Shown here piece after piece: positions 1 to 7,532 of a stretch of 15,333 nt of DNA. The position numbers were made by a program, and so were the translations under genes. How positions within the stretch are numbered: the stretch's first letter is position 1; the number at the start of each line of letters is the position of its first letter. Below the pieces are notes generated by a model, which was not told where the DNA came from, made no database searches, and saw nothing but the letters and a program-made list of their open reading frames with translations. The DNA is from M3007 sp046316495 (GTDB taxonomy: Bacteria; Bacteroidota; Bacteroidia; Chitinophagales; Saprospiraceae). Where the stretch lies: positions 1 to 15,333 of the forward strand of contig JBKDAM010000086.1 of the NCBI GenBank assembly GCA_046316495.1, read 5' to 3'.

Positions 1-694
1 TTCGGCTATTGCTCGGCTCATGAAAGCCCGGGTGAAGAAAATGGTGGTTTTTACCTTGTTTCCCCAATATGCAAGTGCCACTGTGGGGTCGGTCCATGAG
101 GAAGTAATGCGGATACTCAGCAAGCAGCAAGTGATTCCTGCGGTTGAATTTATCAGTGAGTACGCTACGTACGGACCTATGGTTGAACGATTTGCGAACA
201 ATGCGCGGGCGTTTGATTTAGCTCAATACGATCATATTCTTTTCAGTTACCATGGGGTGCCTCAACGGCAGCTCCGGAAGGCGGATGATTGTAACCATTG
301 TCTGAAAAGTGCAGATTGCTGCCATCAGCTAACCGATGCGAATTATTTTTGTTACTCAGCACAGTGCTACGCCACGACAGCGGCTATTGCTGCTCAGTTG
401 GGCTTGAGCAAGGAGCAATATTCTGTTTCGTTTCAAAGCCGCTTGGGAGCCGATCCTTGGACGCAGCCTTATACTGTTAAAGTGTTGGAAGAGTGGGCCA
501 AGAAAAAAGGGGCTAAAAAAATCCTTGTATTTTGCCCTGCCTTCACGGCAGACTGTCTAGAAACGACCATTGAGATTGGGGAAGAGTACCGAGAGGAGTT
601 TTTGGAATGGGGAGGAGAGCAGTTGGATTTGGTGCCCAGTTTGAATGATCACCCGGATTGGATAAAGGCAGTCGCTGAAATGGTACGGCGGTAG
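1..694 (+). CDS. hemH: Ferrochelatase, 5'-truncated by the window edge
   Basis: Inserts Fe2+ into protoporphyrin IX, the last step of the classical haem pathway. The frame is open from base 2, so the N-terminal part lies outside the window; the ATG at base 20 is internal. Seen in order: LFPQYASAT (the conserved PLFPQYASAT region), FSYHGVPQRQLRK with the active-site histidine, a cysteine group (codons at 290, 299, 317, 320, 350, 365), YSVSFQSRLGADPW, and CPAFTADCLETTIEI with the conserved metal-site glutamate. These motifs leave little doubt about the family. Some bacterial ferrochelatases bind a [2Fe-2S] cluster through internal cysteines, and the group here could do so, but that is inference. 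It converges on the aspartate kinase gene across a shared terminator. Its upstream partners are not visible. Confidence 0.95.
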   Translation, partial: SAIARLMKARVKKMVVFTLFPQYASATVGSVHEEVMRILSKQQVIPAVEFISEYATYGPMVERFANNARAFDLAQYDHILFSYHGVPQRQLRKADDCNHCLKSADCCHQLTDANYFCYSAQCYATTAAIAAQLGLSKEQYSVSFQSRLGADPWTQPYTVKVLEEWAKKKGAKKILVFCPAFTADCLETTIEIGEEYREEFLEWGGEQLDLVPSLNDHPDWIKAVAEMVRR

Positions 695-711
695 AGGTAG
701 GTGAAAAGAGA

Positions 712-750
712 GTGGCCTGGCAACGTTGTAACTGCCAGGCCACCCTTTTT
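712..750. terminator. Terminator between hemH and lysC, possibly bidirectional
   Basis: An 11-bp perfect inverted repeat, GTGGCCTGGCA (712-722) and TGCCAGGCCAC (733-743), with a 10-nt loop is followed by CC and five T on the plus strand. On the minus strand it is followed by a weaker pyrimidine-rich stretch (TCTCTTTT). It lies 17 bases after the hemH stop and 17 bases beyond the lysC stop, between convergent genes, so it can serve both, more convincingly hemH. Confidence 0.85.
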
Positions 751-766
751 AAAGGTCAATCGGTCT

Positions 767-2077
767 TTACACTGCCTTGGAGGCAGCCATATCCACCACT
801 CTTCGTTCGATTGGTGGAATGTTTCGGACCACCATTTGAGTGGTATTTCGAATACGCTCTTCGAAGAGCACAATTTTTCCTTTTTTCAGGTTGTCAATGG
901 TATCCTGCGTATAGTGGCGTATGGTGATCAATTCTAAGTGTTCCTCTTTTCGCACTTTGAACTCATCGGATATTTCTTTGATAAATTTATCGATTCGCTC
1001 AGGCACGTTTGGTACACAGATGGTAAACGAGATAGCGGTGTTTTGCATGGAGTTGACAAAAATCCGCTGGTTTGCCAGTTTGCTAAATAGCCGTGCCATG
1101 TGGTGTTCAGCTACAAACGAGTAGTCGAGGGTGCTGATGTGCAGCAGCGCCTGGTTTTTTTCCACCATTACGATTGGAGGGTAGGTATCTTCCGTGTCGC
1201 TGCTGATTTCGGTTCCTTCTCCGGAGGGGTCGAGGAATGATTTAACATACATTGGGATGCTTTTATTTTGGAGCGGTTTGATTGTTTTTGGGTGAATTAC
1301 AGTTGCTCCATAATAGGTCATTTCAATAGCTTCCTTGTAGGAGAGTCGGTCGAGTTTCAGTACGTTTTCGAAGAGGCGCGGATCTGCGTTGAGTACACCG
1401 GGTACATCTTTCCAGATGGTCATGCTTTCTGCATCTAGGCAGTGCGAGAAAATCGCTGCGGAATAATCCGAGCCTTCCCTGCCGAGGGTGGTGGTAAAGT
1501 TTTCGGAAGTGCTTCCGATGAAGCCCTGAGTAAGGACAAATCCACCGCTTTCCAGCATTGGGGGGACAATTTTTTGGGCATTTGCTTTTGTTTTTTCCCA
1601 ATTTACCCAGCCCTCCCGGTAGGTGTTATCGGTTTGAACGACATCCCGAGCATCCAGCCATTGGGTGGGGAGTCCTGCTTTGTTTAAGTAGGCGGCAAGG
1701 ATACGGGTGGAGACCAACTCCCCCATGCAGACCAGCTGATCATACATATAATCGTAGTCTTCGTTGGGGGCTTCGTCTAGCACCCATTCTCCCTCTACGA
1801 AGGTATCGTTGACGATGGAGAACACCTCATCGTTGGTCTCGAACAGCTCTCTCAGGATGGTGTAGTGCTGTTCTTTAACAGCATCGTATAATTCTTGGGC
1901 ATTCCCGGCGAATTTGGCGTGTGCGTTCACTACGGCCTCTAGTGCATTAGTGGTTTTGCCCATGGCAGAAACGACAATGACTAGCTTTTCTTGGCGGTAG
2001 GATTGTAGAATATGGGCGACATTCCTGATGGCGTTAGCGTCCTTGATACTTGCGCCTCCAAATTTGAATACTTTCAT
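767..2077 (-). CDS. lysC: Aspartate kinase, monofunctional
   Basis: Phosphorylates L-aspartate to 4-aspartyl phosphate, the first step towards lysine/diaminopimelate, threonine, methionine and isoleucine. The N-terminal amino-acid-kinase domain shows KFGGAS (residues 5-10), TTLGREGSDY (196-205, nucleotide and substrate region), DVPGVLNADPR (224-234) and GATVIHPKT (257-265). From about residue 305 the protein looks like the C-terminal ACT regulatory region, which in this family senses end-product amino acids. There is no fused homoserine dehydrogenase. An ATG 45 bases upstream (2122) is in frame, but I chose 2077 because MKVFKFGGAS is the usual family start; this gives 436 residues. It begins 52 bases after the carbonic anhydrase stop on the same strand, so co-transcription with sulP-can is possible but not shown. 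Confidence 0.93.
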   Translation of the reverse strand: MKVFKFGGASIKDANAIRNVAHILQSYRQEKLVIVVSAMGKTTNALEAVVNAHAKFAGNAQELYDAVKEQHYTILRELFETNDEVFSIVNDTFVEGEWVLDEAPNEDYDYMYDQLVCMGELVSTRILAAYLNKAGLPTQWLDARDVVQTDNTYREGWVNWEKTKANAQKIVPPMLESGGFVLTQGFIGSTSENFTTTLGREGSDYSAAIFSHCLDAESMTIWKDVPGVLNADPRLFENVLKLDRLSYKEAIEMTYYGATVIHPKTIKPLQNKSIPMYVKSFLDPSGEGTEISSDTEDTYPPIVMVEKNQALLHISTLDYSFVAEHHMARLFSKLANQRIFVNSMQNTAISFTICVPNVPERIDKFIKEISDEFKVRKEEHLELITIRHYTQDTIDNLKKGKIVLFEERIRNTTQMVVRNIPPIERRVVDMAASKAV

Positions 2078-2129
2078 AGCAGATTCGAATGTGAAGGCGC
2101 AAAAGTACGAAGGATTCTTCAAATACGTC

Positions 2130-2771
2130 TTACAGGTCAGTAAAGTCGTACTCGTAGATATGGTGATCCAACGGCGTATTTGCTGGAAGTTCGAAGAGTG
2201 TTTTGATCAGTCCGTCCGCTAGATCGTACACCCAGCCGTGAATATGGGGTGCATTTCTAGCTTTCCAGGCATGTTGAACGATGGAGGTTTTGGCCAGGTT
2301 GTGGACTTGTTCGATCACATTCAACTCGATGAGTCGGTTTAACCGGTCTTTTTCATTGGGAATGGAGTCAATTTCTGCCTGGTGGAAGCGGTACACATCT
2401 TTAATGTTGCGGAGCCACTTATTGATGATTCCCAGATTGGCATTCCCCATTGCTGCCTTTACTCCTCCACATCCATAGTGGCCACAGACGATAATGTGTT
2501 TGACCTTGAGTACTTCCACAGCGTACTGCAACACGCTCAGCAGGTTGAGGTCCGTGTGCACCACCATATTTGCGATATTACGGTGGATAAAAATTTGGCC
2601 CGGTTGGGTTTGCGTGATCCGGTCGGGTGGGACTCGGCTGTCGGAGCAACCGATCCATAGGTATTCTGGACTTTGTTGGTCCTTCAGGCGGTTGAAGAAA
2701 TCCGGGTCTGTTTCGAGAATTTCCTTCGCCCAAGCTTTATTTTCTAGTAAGAGGTGCTCGTAATCTTTCAT
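2130..2771 (-). CDS. can: Beta-class carbonic anhydrase, Can-like
   Basis: Interconverts CO2 and bicarbonate in the cytoplasm with a zinc centre. Seen: CSDSRVPPDR gives zinc ligands Cys42 and the Asp44/Arg46 dyad, and HYGCGG gives His98 and Cys101. The 213 residues follow E. coli Can closely along the length (LWIGCSDSRVP, HRNIANMVVHTDLN, GHYGCGG, IHGW.Y). Trp39, Arg64 and Tyr182 match the three residues that bind allosteric bicarbonate in type II enzymes of the E. coli/Haemophilus kind, so bicarbonate-gated activity is likely. The ATG overlaps the stop of the SulP gene by four bases (ATGA, 2768-2771), which suggests translational coupling. A role in supplying bicarbonate for carboxylations or for pH balance is inferred from that pairing. 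Confidence 0.95.
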   Translation of the reverse strand: MKDYEHLLLENKAWAKEILETDPDFFNRLKDQQSPEYLWIGCSDSRVPPDRITQTQPGQIFIHRNIANMVVHTDLNLLSVLQYAVEVLKVKHIIVCGHYGCGGVKAAMGNANLGIINKWLRNIKDVYRFHQAEIDSIPNEKDRLNRLIELNVIEQVHNLAKTSIVQHAWKARNAPHIHGWVYDLADGLIKTLFELPANTPLDHHIYEYDFTDL

Positions 2772-4348
2772 AACTCAGATTTTGGTATATTAATGTGATG
2801 TGCAACTGATTTGTTTTCAGGGAGTTTTACTTCCACCTTTATTCCTCTAAAGTGAGCGGTTGCAAGAAAGTCATTAAGGATTTCGGCATTGTCTAAGTCT
2901 ACAAAACCGATATTACTTAGGTTAATCCATACTTTTGATTGATCAGGAAGCTCGCTTAAGGCTTTTTTGAGTTCGTATTTATGTACGAACGAGAGGTCTT
3001 TACGAATTCTTACCAAATAGGTATTATCTTCATTGCTGACCACAGTAATGGCTGATTTGTAGTTCTCGATGAGTACAAAGGCTCCACCGATGAAGATACC
3101 TATTAACACGCCAATCAATAAATCCGTGAGTAGAATAGCTGCAATGGTGACAACGAAAGGTATAATGTGGGAGAGCCCCTTGTTTTTTTCTGAAATAAAC
3201 AAAGAAGGTTTTGCCAATTTATAGCCCGTTGCGATTAACACGGCTGCCAGCGCAGCGAGGGGGATTAGGTTCAAAATGGAGGGAATCAAGGCCGAGAAAG
3301 CTATTAGAAGCACCCCGTGAGAAATGGTAGAAGCGCTGGTTTTTGCCCCAGAGGAGACGTTGGCAGAGCTTCGCACAATCACAGATGTAACGGGCATACC
3401 CCCTAATAACCCATTGAGCATATTACCAACTCCCTGTGCGATCAGCTCCCGGTTGGGTGGCGAGTTGCGCTTGTAGGGGTCGATGCGATCTACGGCTTCC
3501 AGGCTAAGCAAGGATTCGATGCTGGCTACTAAACCAATGGTAACCGCGATGGTCCAAACCTTTGGATTGGAGAGCCCATCCAAACTCATCACTTTAAATT
3601 GACCTAAGAAAGAGGAGACGGACTCCGGTACAGGTATATTTACTAAGTGTTCGCTGGTAATCACAAAATCGGGTGCAAATGATTGGAAAGTGGCATTTAG
3701 CACAACCCCAAGCAAAACTACCACCAAGGGGCCAGGGATCAATTTTAGAATGCCTTTTCGCTTTGGTGCTATAGCATCCCACCAGAAGAGAAAGCCAAGG
3801 GAGAGCAGGCCGATGACTACGGCGCCCATAGTAAAGTGCGAGTCAAACAAGTGCCACAATTCAGAAAAAGTGTTTTCTCCATCGGGTTGCGAGAAGGCAA
3901 AATCACCTTCGTAGTCTTTGTCATATCCCACTAGGTGTGGAATCTGTTTGAGAATCAAAATTATCCCAATGGAGGCCAACATTCCCTTAATAACGGAGGA
4001 CGGGATGAAATCTCCGATAACACCCGCCTTCATTACTCCTAGGACGATTTGGAGCAATCCCGCGATAAATACAGAGAGCAAAAAGGTCTCGTAGGTGGGC
4101 AAGGATTGGATAGCAGAAAGTACGATCACCGTGAGGCCAGCCGCCGGGCCACTTACACTTAAGGGTGATTTACTGATCATGCCAATTACGATGCCGCCAA
4201 TAGCGCCCGCAATGATTCCTGAAAAAAGCGGAGCACCGGAAGCCATGGCCACACCAAGGCAAAGTGGGAGGGCCACCAAAAACACAACGACAGAGGCAGG
4301 TAAATCCTGCTTGAAGTTCTTTAATGGACTAAAGTTTTCTACAGACAT
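2768..4348 (-). CDS. SulP/SLC26-family anion transporter with STAS domain, probable bicarbonate transporter
   Basis: Inner-membrane anion transporter. The N-terminus has the SulP pattern: DLPASVVVFLVALPLCLGVA, SGAPLFSGIIAGAIGG, SPLSVSGPAAGLTVIV. It is followed by many hydrophobic segments through about residue 430, including SLLSLEAVDR and the GGMPVTSVIVRSSANV region typical of the family. Residues from about 444 to 526 form a STAS-like cytoplasmic domain (LVRIRKDLSFVHK, WINLSNIGFVDLDNAEIL). The 526-residue length is normal for bacterial SulP with STAS. SulP proteins move sulfate, bicarbonate or dicarboxylates, and sequence alone does not decide which. The four-base overlap with a carbonic anhydrase gene makes bicarbonate the best guess. 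A weak Bacteroidota -7 element (AACCTTTG on the minus strand, 4373-4380) lies about 25 bases upstream. Confidence 0.9.
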   Translation of the reverse strand: MSVENFSPLKNFKQDLPASVVVFLVALPLCLGVAMASGAPLFSGIIAGAIGGIVIGMISKSPLSVSGPAAGLTVIVLSAIQSLPTYETFLLSVFIAGLLQIVLGVMKAGVIGDFIPSSVIKGMLASIGIILILKQIPHLVGYDKDYEGDFAFSQPDGENTFSELWHLFDSHFTMGAVVIGLLSLGFLFWWDAIAPKRKGILKLIPGPLVVVLLGVVLNATFQSFAPDFVITSEHLVNIPVPESVSSFLGQFKVMSLDGLSNPKVWTIAVTIGLVASIESLLSLEAVDRIDPYKRNSPPNRELIAQGVGNMLNGLLGGMPVTSVIVRSSANVSSGAKTSASTISHGVLLIAFSALIPSILNLIPLAALAAVLIATGYKLAKPSLFISEKNKGLSHIIPFVVTIAAILLTDLLIGVLIGIFIGGAFVLIENYKSAITVVSNEDNTYLVRIRKDLSFVHKYELKKALSELPDQSKVWINLSNIGFVDLDNAEILNDFLATAHFRGIKVEVKLPENKSVAHHINIPKSEL

Positions 4349-4651
4349 GAAGGTTTAATACGTTTAACAGCACAAAGGTTTAAGAACAGAAGGGTATGGT
4401 GAGAATAATCGGATAAATAGCCAGATGGTTAGGGTCTGTTCCCAACAGGTCATTTGATATCATAAAAACTCAGAAGAAGGTTTCGCGTATTGTTACAACA
4501 GCAATGCAATTTCAAACGCCATAGGTTGTGTATTGTTTAGCAAATAAATACTTATTTTATTGAAGTAAAGCTATCATTTTAAAAAAAGTCTGCTATTTTT
4601 TTAAACAACTGGTCAAGGCCAGTGTTTACTTAACTTTGCAAGGCCAACAAC
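4349..4651. other. Divergent intergenic region between sulP and the TonB-receptor cluster
   Basis: About 300 bases without a gene, AT-rich in the right half. It must hold the promoters for the minus-strand sulP operon and the plus-strand cluster. Seen: small inverted repeats CTGTT-CCC-AACAG (4436-4448), AAATAA-ATAC-TTATTT (4542-4557) and ACTGG-TCAAGG-CCAGT (4608-4623). The last sits just upstream of the -7 box at 4631 and could be an operator, but arms this short are only suggestive. Confidence 0.5.
4631..4638 (+). promoter_or_regulatory. Bacteroidota-type -7 promoter element
   Basis: TAACTTTG matches the Bacteroidota housekeeping -7 consensus TAnnTTTG exactly and ends 13 bases before the GTG start of the small His/Cys-rich protein, implying a leader of only a few bases. 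No good TTG was found at the -33 position, so the promoter may be weak or depend on an activator. Confidence 0.55.
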
Positions 4652-5020
4652 GTGTTCCAAGCGCCCTCACATCGGAAATGGGCTTCGCTTCTTTTTTTGG
4701 GAGTGTTCCTAGCTGCCCTTCTTCACCAGACGCACCATCGTTTGGAAGAGGCACATTGCCATGCAGCCTTGAAAGCTTGCGAACTGGGTATGGATAGTCC
4801 TGAGGGGACTCAGCATTTGCATGATGCCCACTACCTTTCAGAAGATTGTTCGCTTTGTGATTTCTTTTTTCAAACTTCTTATCCTCCTGCCTCACCGGAA
4901 CTTCCGGGCAGAGCGTTGCTTCCTGCATTTTATTTCTCACCATTAAGCCCTGAACAGGTGGTCTCTAATGGGCCACAGCAAGTACCCACCCTTAGAGGGC
5001 CACCAACGATTATTGGATAA
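4652..5020 (+). CDS. Small His/Cys-rich membrane-anchored protein, function unknown
   Basis: 122 residues from a GTG start; there is no in-frame ATG between the upstream TAA (4631) and the hydrophobic segment, and the promoter-like element fits this start. Residues 10-24 form one membrane segment or uncleaved signal. After it come clustered possible metal ligands: His25, 28, 29, 35, 37, 55, 57, 60 and Cys36, 43, 66, 69 (a CSLC motif). The C-terminal third is proline-rich and without obvious features. I do not recognise the family by name, but short His/Cys proteins of this plan (for example DUF2946 in Proteobacteria) often sit next to TonB-dependent metal receptors, as this one does. A role in binding a metal at the periplasmic face is inference. 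It could share a transcript with the receptor 157 bases downstream. Confidence 0.65.
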   Translation: MFQAPSHRKWASLLFLGVFLAALLHQTHHRLEEAHCHAALKACELGMDSPEGTQHLHDAHYLSEDCSLCDFFFQTSYPPASPELPGRALLPAFYFSPLSPEQVVSNGPQQVPTLRGPPTIIG

Positions 5021-5104
5021 TTTTTTGCAAGGAAAGGCCGATTTATATGGTTGTAGCCCTCGATTCTGGTGAGCCGGGATTCTGCGGGACAATCTAATAT
5101 TTTG

Positions 5105-5151
5105 TCGACCCTTCTAGCCCTTTTCTAGGTCGAACGGTGGTTGATTCCACC
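5105..5151 (+). promoter_or_regulatory. Two adjacent inverted repeats in the leader of the TonB-receptor gene
   Basis: TCGACC (5105-5110) pairs with GGTCGA (5128-5133), with internal CTAG repeats. GGTGG-TTGATT-CCACC (5136-5151) follows and is trailed by TCTTTT. They lie 27-73 bases before the ATG of the receptor gene. Possible roles are a weak terminator for the small upstream gene, an attenuator or an operator; the sequence does not choose between them. Confidence 0.35.
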
Positions 5152-5177
5152 TCTTTTGATTCATTTTGTCAATTTAA

Positions 5178-7514
5178 ATGATGCCATATAAGGTCTACAC
5201 GGGTCGTCTTTGGGTGGCCAGTGCAGTATTGAGTATTCTATTCAGTCTGGTGGGTGCTCCTAGCTTTGCGCAAGACTGCAAAGGAACACTCGTTGGGCGG
5301 CTGGAGCTTTCCGAAGGTGGGGAGCCGATTGCTTTTGCAAATGTGTTGATCCGGGAGCTGGACGAAAAAGTGCTTTCGGACGAAAAAGGTTTTTTTTCGT
5401 TTTCAGGTGTTTGTCTGGGAAAAGTGTACCTCGTTGAAGTGCATTATTTGAGTCAGCAGCAATCCTTTGAAGTGCAGGCGGCAGAGCAACCGGTACTCTT
5501 GCAAGTGGGACTGTCCAACTTGCTGAAGGAAGTGTTGGTGGCAGAGAAAGCTGCACCTCATGTCCATACTGAAGCAATTTGTACCGTGGATCAGCTGGAT
5601 TTTGACAGCCGCCAGTCGGTCAGTCTGGGGGAAGTGGTACGGCAATTACCTGGGGTAAGTGTTTTACAGACAGGTGCTAATATTTCAAAACCAGTGATAC
5701 AGGGTTTGCACTCCAATCGGATTGTCATTGTCAACAACAACTTGGTACTGGAAGGGCAGCAATGGGGGAGAGAGCACGCTCCGGAGATAGATCCCTTTTC
5801 AGCGGATAAAGTAACGGTGGTAAAAGGAGCTATGGGGGTTCGTTATGGAGTTGGAGCGATGGCGGGTGCCATCGTGCTGGAGCCGGCCCCCCTACGAAGC
5901 GAACCAGGTTGGGGTGGCTGGGCAACTATCGGAGGTTTTTCCAACGGCAGAAGCATGGTGACAGCCTTGGCGCTGGATTACCGTTCTCCCAAATCACCGT
6001 GGGCATTCCGAGTCCGCAGCACGGCTAAAAAAGGGGGGAACTTACGTGCTCCAGACTACTGGCTCTACAATACGGGGCATTCCGAGTTGAATTTTGGGTT
6101 TCAAGCGGAGTGGAAACCCTCGGCTGATACCCGCCATGAGCTATCGTTTTCCAGATTTGGGCAACAATTAGGCGTCTTGAGGGCTTCGCATCTCGGGAAC
6201 CTACAACAAATTGAGTTGGCAGCTCAGTTAGACACCCCGCTCAATAATATTAATCGATTCTCTTGGGGGCTCGACCGCCCATATCAAGGGATTCAGCACT
6301 ATACTGCCGCGTACAAACTGCAGCACCGTATTAGTGATCATTGGAAATTAATGGCACAGTACGGATACCAATTTAATTACCGGCAAGAATACGACGTGGT
6401 TCGGAAAACGGGCGCCGCCGCTGATCGCGCTCAAGTGGCCTTTCGACTGTGGACCAATGCCCTTGACGTCTGGCTGGAACATCGTCCAGGCCGGTATTGG
6501 CAAGGCGAAGGCGGCGTGCAGGTAATTCATTTTTTGAACTATGTCAATCGTGGCGCATTTATCCCCAACTACCAGACATTTGGTGCTTCTGTTTGGGCGC
6601 AGGAGCGATGGAGGAAGCATGGGGTGCCTTGGGAGTGGGAGCTAGGTGGCCGATATGATGTTCGTCGGAGCCAAGTGTACACCGTCGGGAATACTACCCG
6701 CGACCTGAACCAGGAAGTAGTATTTGGAAGTATCTCCGGGGTAGGTGGTGTTCATTACCACCTTCATCCAGCTACTACCCTGACGCTGCATACGGGATAT
6801 GCTTGGAGGCCGCCTTCTATTTATGAACTGTTTGCGCGTGGCGTACACCATGGAGCCGGTACGTATGAGGAAGGAGATTCAACCTTGGTGCCGGAAAAAG
6901 CGTGGAACTCCAATCTTTCCTGGACATTCCGACCGGCCCCTGAAAGCCCTTGGCAATTAACTGCTACCCTCTTTTACAATCAAATTCGGGATTTCATTTA
7001 CTTAAATCCTTCCCTGACGGGTAAAGTCACCATACGGGGTACGTTCCCTGCCTATTATTACCGGCAATCGGATGCCTTGTTAAGAGGATTGGATTTCCAA
7101 CTTCAGACACCGCTTTGGGCTGGATGGGGGACGGAGACTCGCGTATCCTTGTTGCGGGCTGACCGAAGGGTTGAAGGAGGCCTTACCCCCCTTCCCTTGA
7201 TGCCTGCCAACCGGTTTCAGTATGGTTTGACCTGGCAAAATGGAACGCGTTGGCAGCTTCGGGCCCTGGCAAATACGGTATTGGAGCAGCAGCGTGTACC
7301 AGCGGAAGGTTTGATCAAGGAAGCGCCGCCTGGGTTTACCACCTTTTCTTTGGATGGTAGTTACCGGCTGGAACGCGCTGGCCGAAGTTGGGAGTTTGGG
7401 TGGACGGCACAAAACCTGGGTAACCTTCGGTATCGGGAATACCTTAATTTTTTTCGATTTTATGCGGATGAGCCAGGCTTTAACCTAGGCTTGCGCGTAA
7501 AGTGTATTTTTTAA
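5178..7514 (+). CDS. TonB-dependent outer-membrane receptor, probable metal or metal-complex uptake
   Basis: 778 residues from the first of two adjacent ATGs. A signal peptide (residues 1-31, ending APSFA-QD) is followed by a carboxypeptidase-regulatory-like beta domain (about 34-115, GRLELSEGGEPIAFANVLI...), as is usual in Bacteroidota receptors. Then comes the plug (about 118-237: VSLGEVVRQLPGVSV, KPVIQGLHSNRIVIVNNN, REHAPEIDPFSADKVTVVKG, GAMAGAI) and a 22-strand-type barrel ending in aromatic Phe778. No SusD partner follows, so this is not a SusCD glycan system. A His pair (PHVHTE) lies between the regulatory domain and the plug. With the His/Cys-rich protein upstream and the lipoprotein 18 bases downstream, a metal substrate such as zinc is a reasonable guess, not a demonstrated one. 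Confidence 0.9.
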   Translation: MMPYKVYTGRLWVASAVLSILFSLVGAPSFAQDCKGTLVGRLELSEGGEPIAFANVLIRELDEKVLSDEKGFFSFSGVCLGKVYLVEVHYLSQQQSFEVQAAEQPVLLQVGLSNLLKEVLVAEKAAPHVHTEAICTVDQLDFDSRQSVSLGEVVRQLPGVSVLQTGANISKPVIQGLHSNRIVIVNNNLVLEGQQWGREHAPEIDPFSADKVTVVKGAMGVRYGVGAMAGAIVLEPAPLRSEPGWGGWATIGGFSNGRSMVTALALDYRSPKSPWAFRVRSTAKKGGNLRAPDYWLYNTGHSELNFGFQAEWKPSADTRHELSFSRFGQQLGVLRASHLGNLQQIELAAQLDTPLNNINRFSWGLDRPYQGIQHYTAAYKLQHRISDHWKLMAQYGYQFNYRQEYDVVRKTGAAADRAQVAFRLWTNALDVWLEHRPGRYWQGEGGVQVIHFLNYVNRGAFIPNYQTFGASVWAQERWRKHGVPWEWELGGRYDVRRSQVYTVGNTTRDLNQEVVFGSISGVGGVHYHLHPATTLTLHTGYAWRPPSIYELFARGVHHGAGTYEEGDSTLVPEKAWNSNLSWTFRPAPESPWQLTATLFYNQIRDFIYLNPSLTGKVTIRGTFPAYYYRQSDALLRGLDFQLQTPLWAGWGTETRVSLLRADRRVEGGLTPLPLMPANRFQYGLTWQNGTRWQLRALANTVLEQQRVPAEGLIKEAPPGFTTFSLDGSYRLERAGRSWEFGWTAQNLGNLRYREYLNFFRFYADEPGFNLGLRVKCIF

Positions 7515-7532
7515 ATTTTAACCTTATCTATT

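Noticed and set aside
2078..2122. Longer aspartate kinase start at 2122
   Set aside because: The 15 extra residues (MKNPSYFC...) do not fit the family, which starts at MKVFKFGGAS.
4796..4810. AGTCC-TGAGG-GGACT inverted repeat
   Set aside because: Short arms within a coding region and no positional reason for a regulatory role.
5041..5177. Cobalamin riboswitch before the TonB receptor
   Set aside because: Some GGTG and GGGAC-like words are present but the B12-box and the conserved core order are not.
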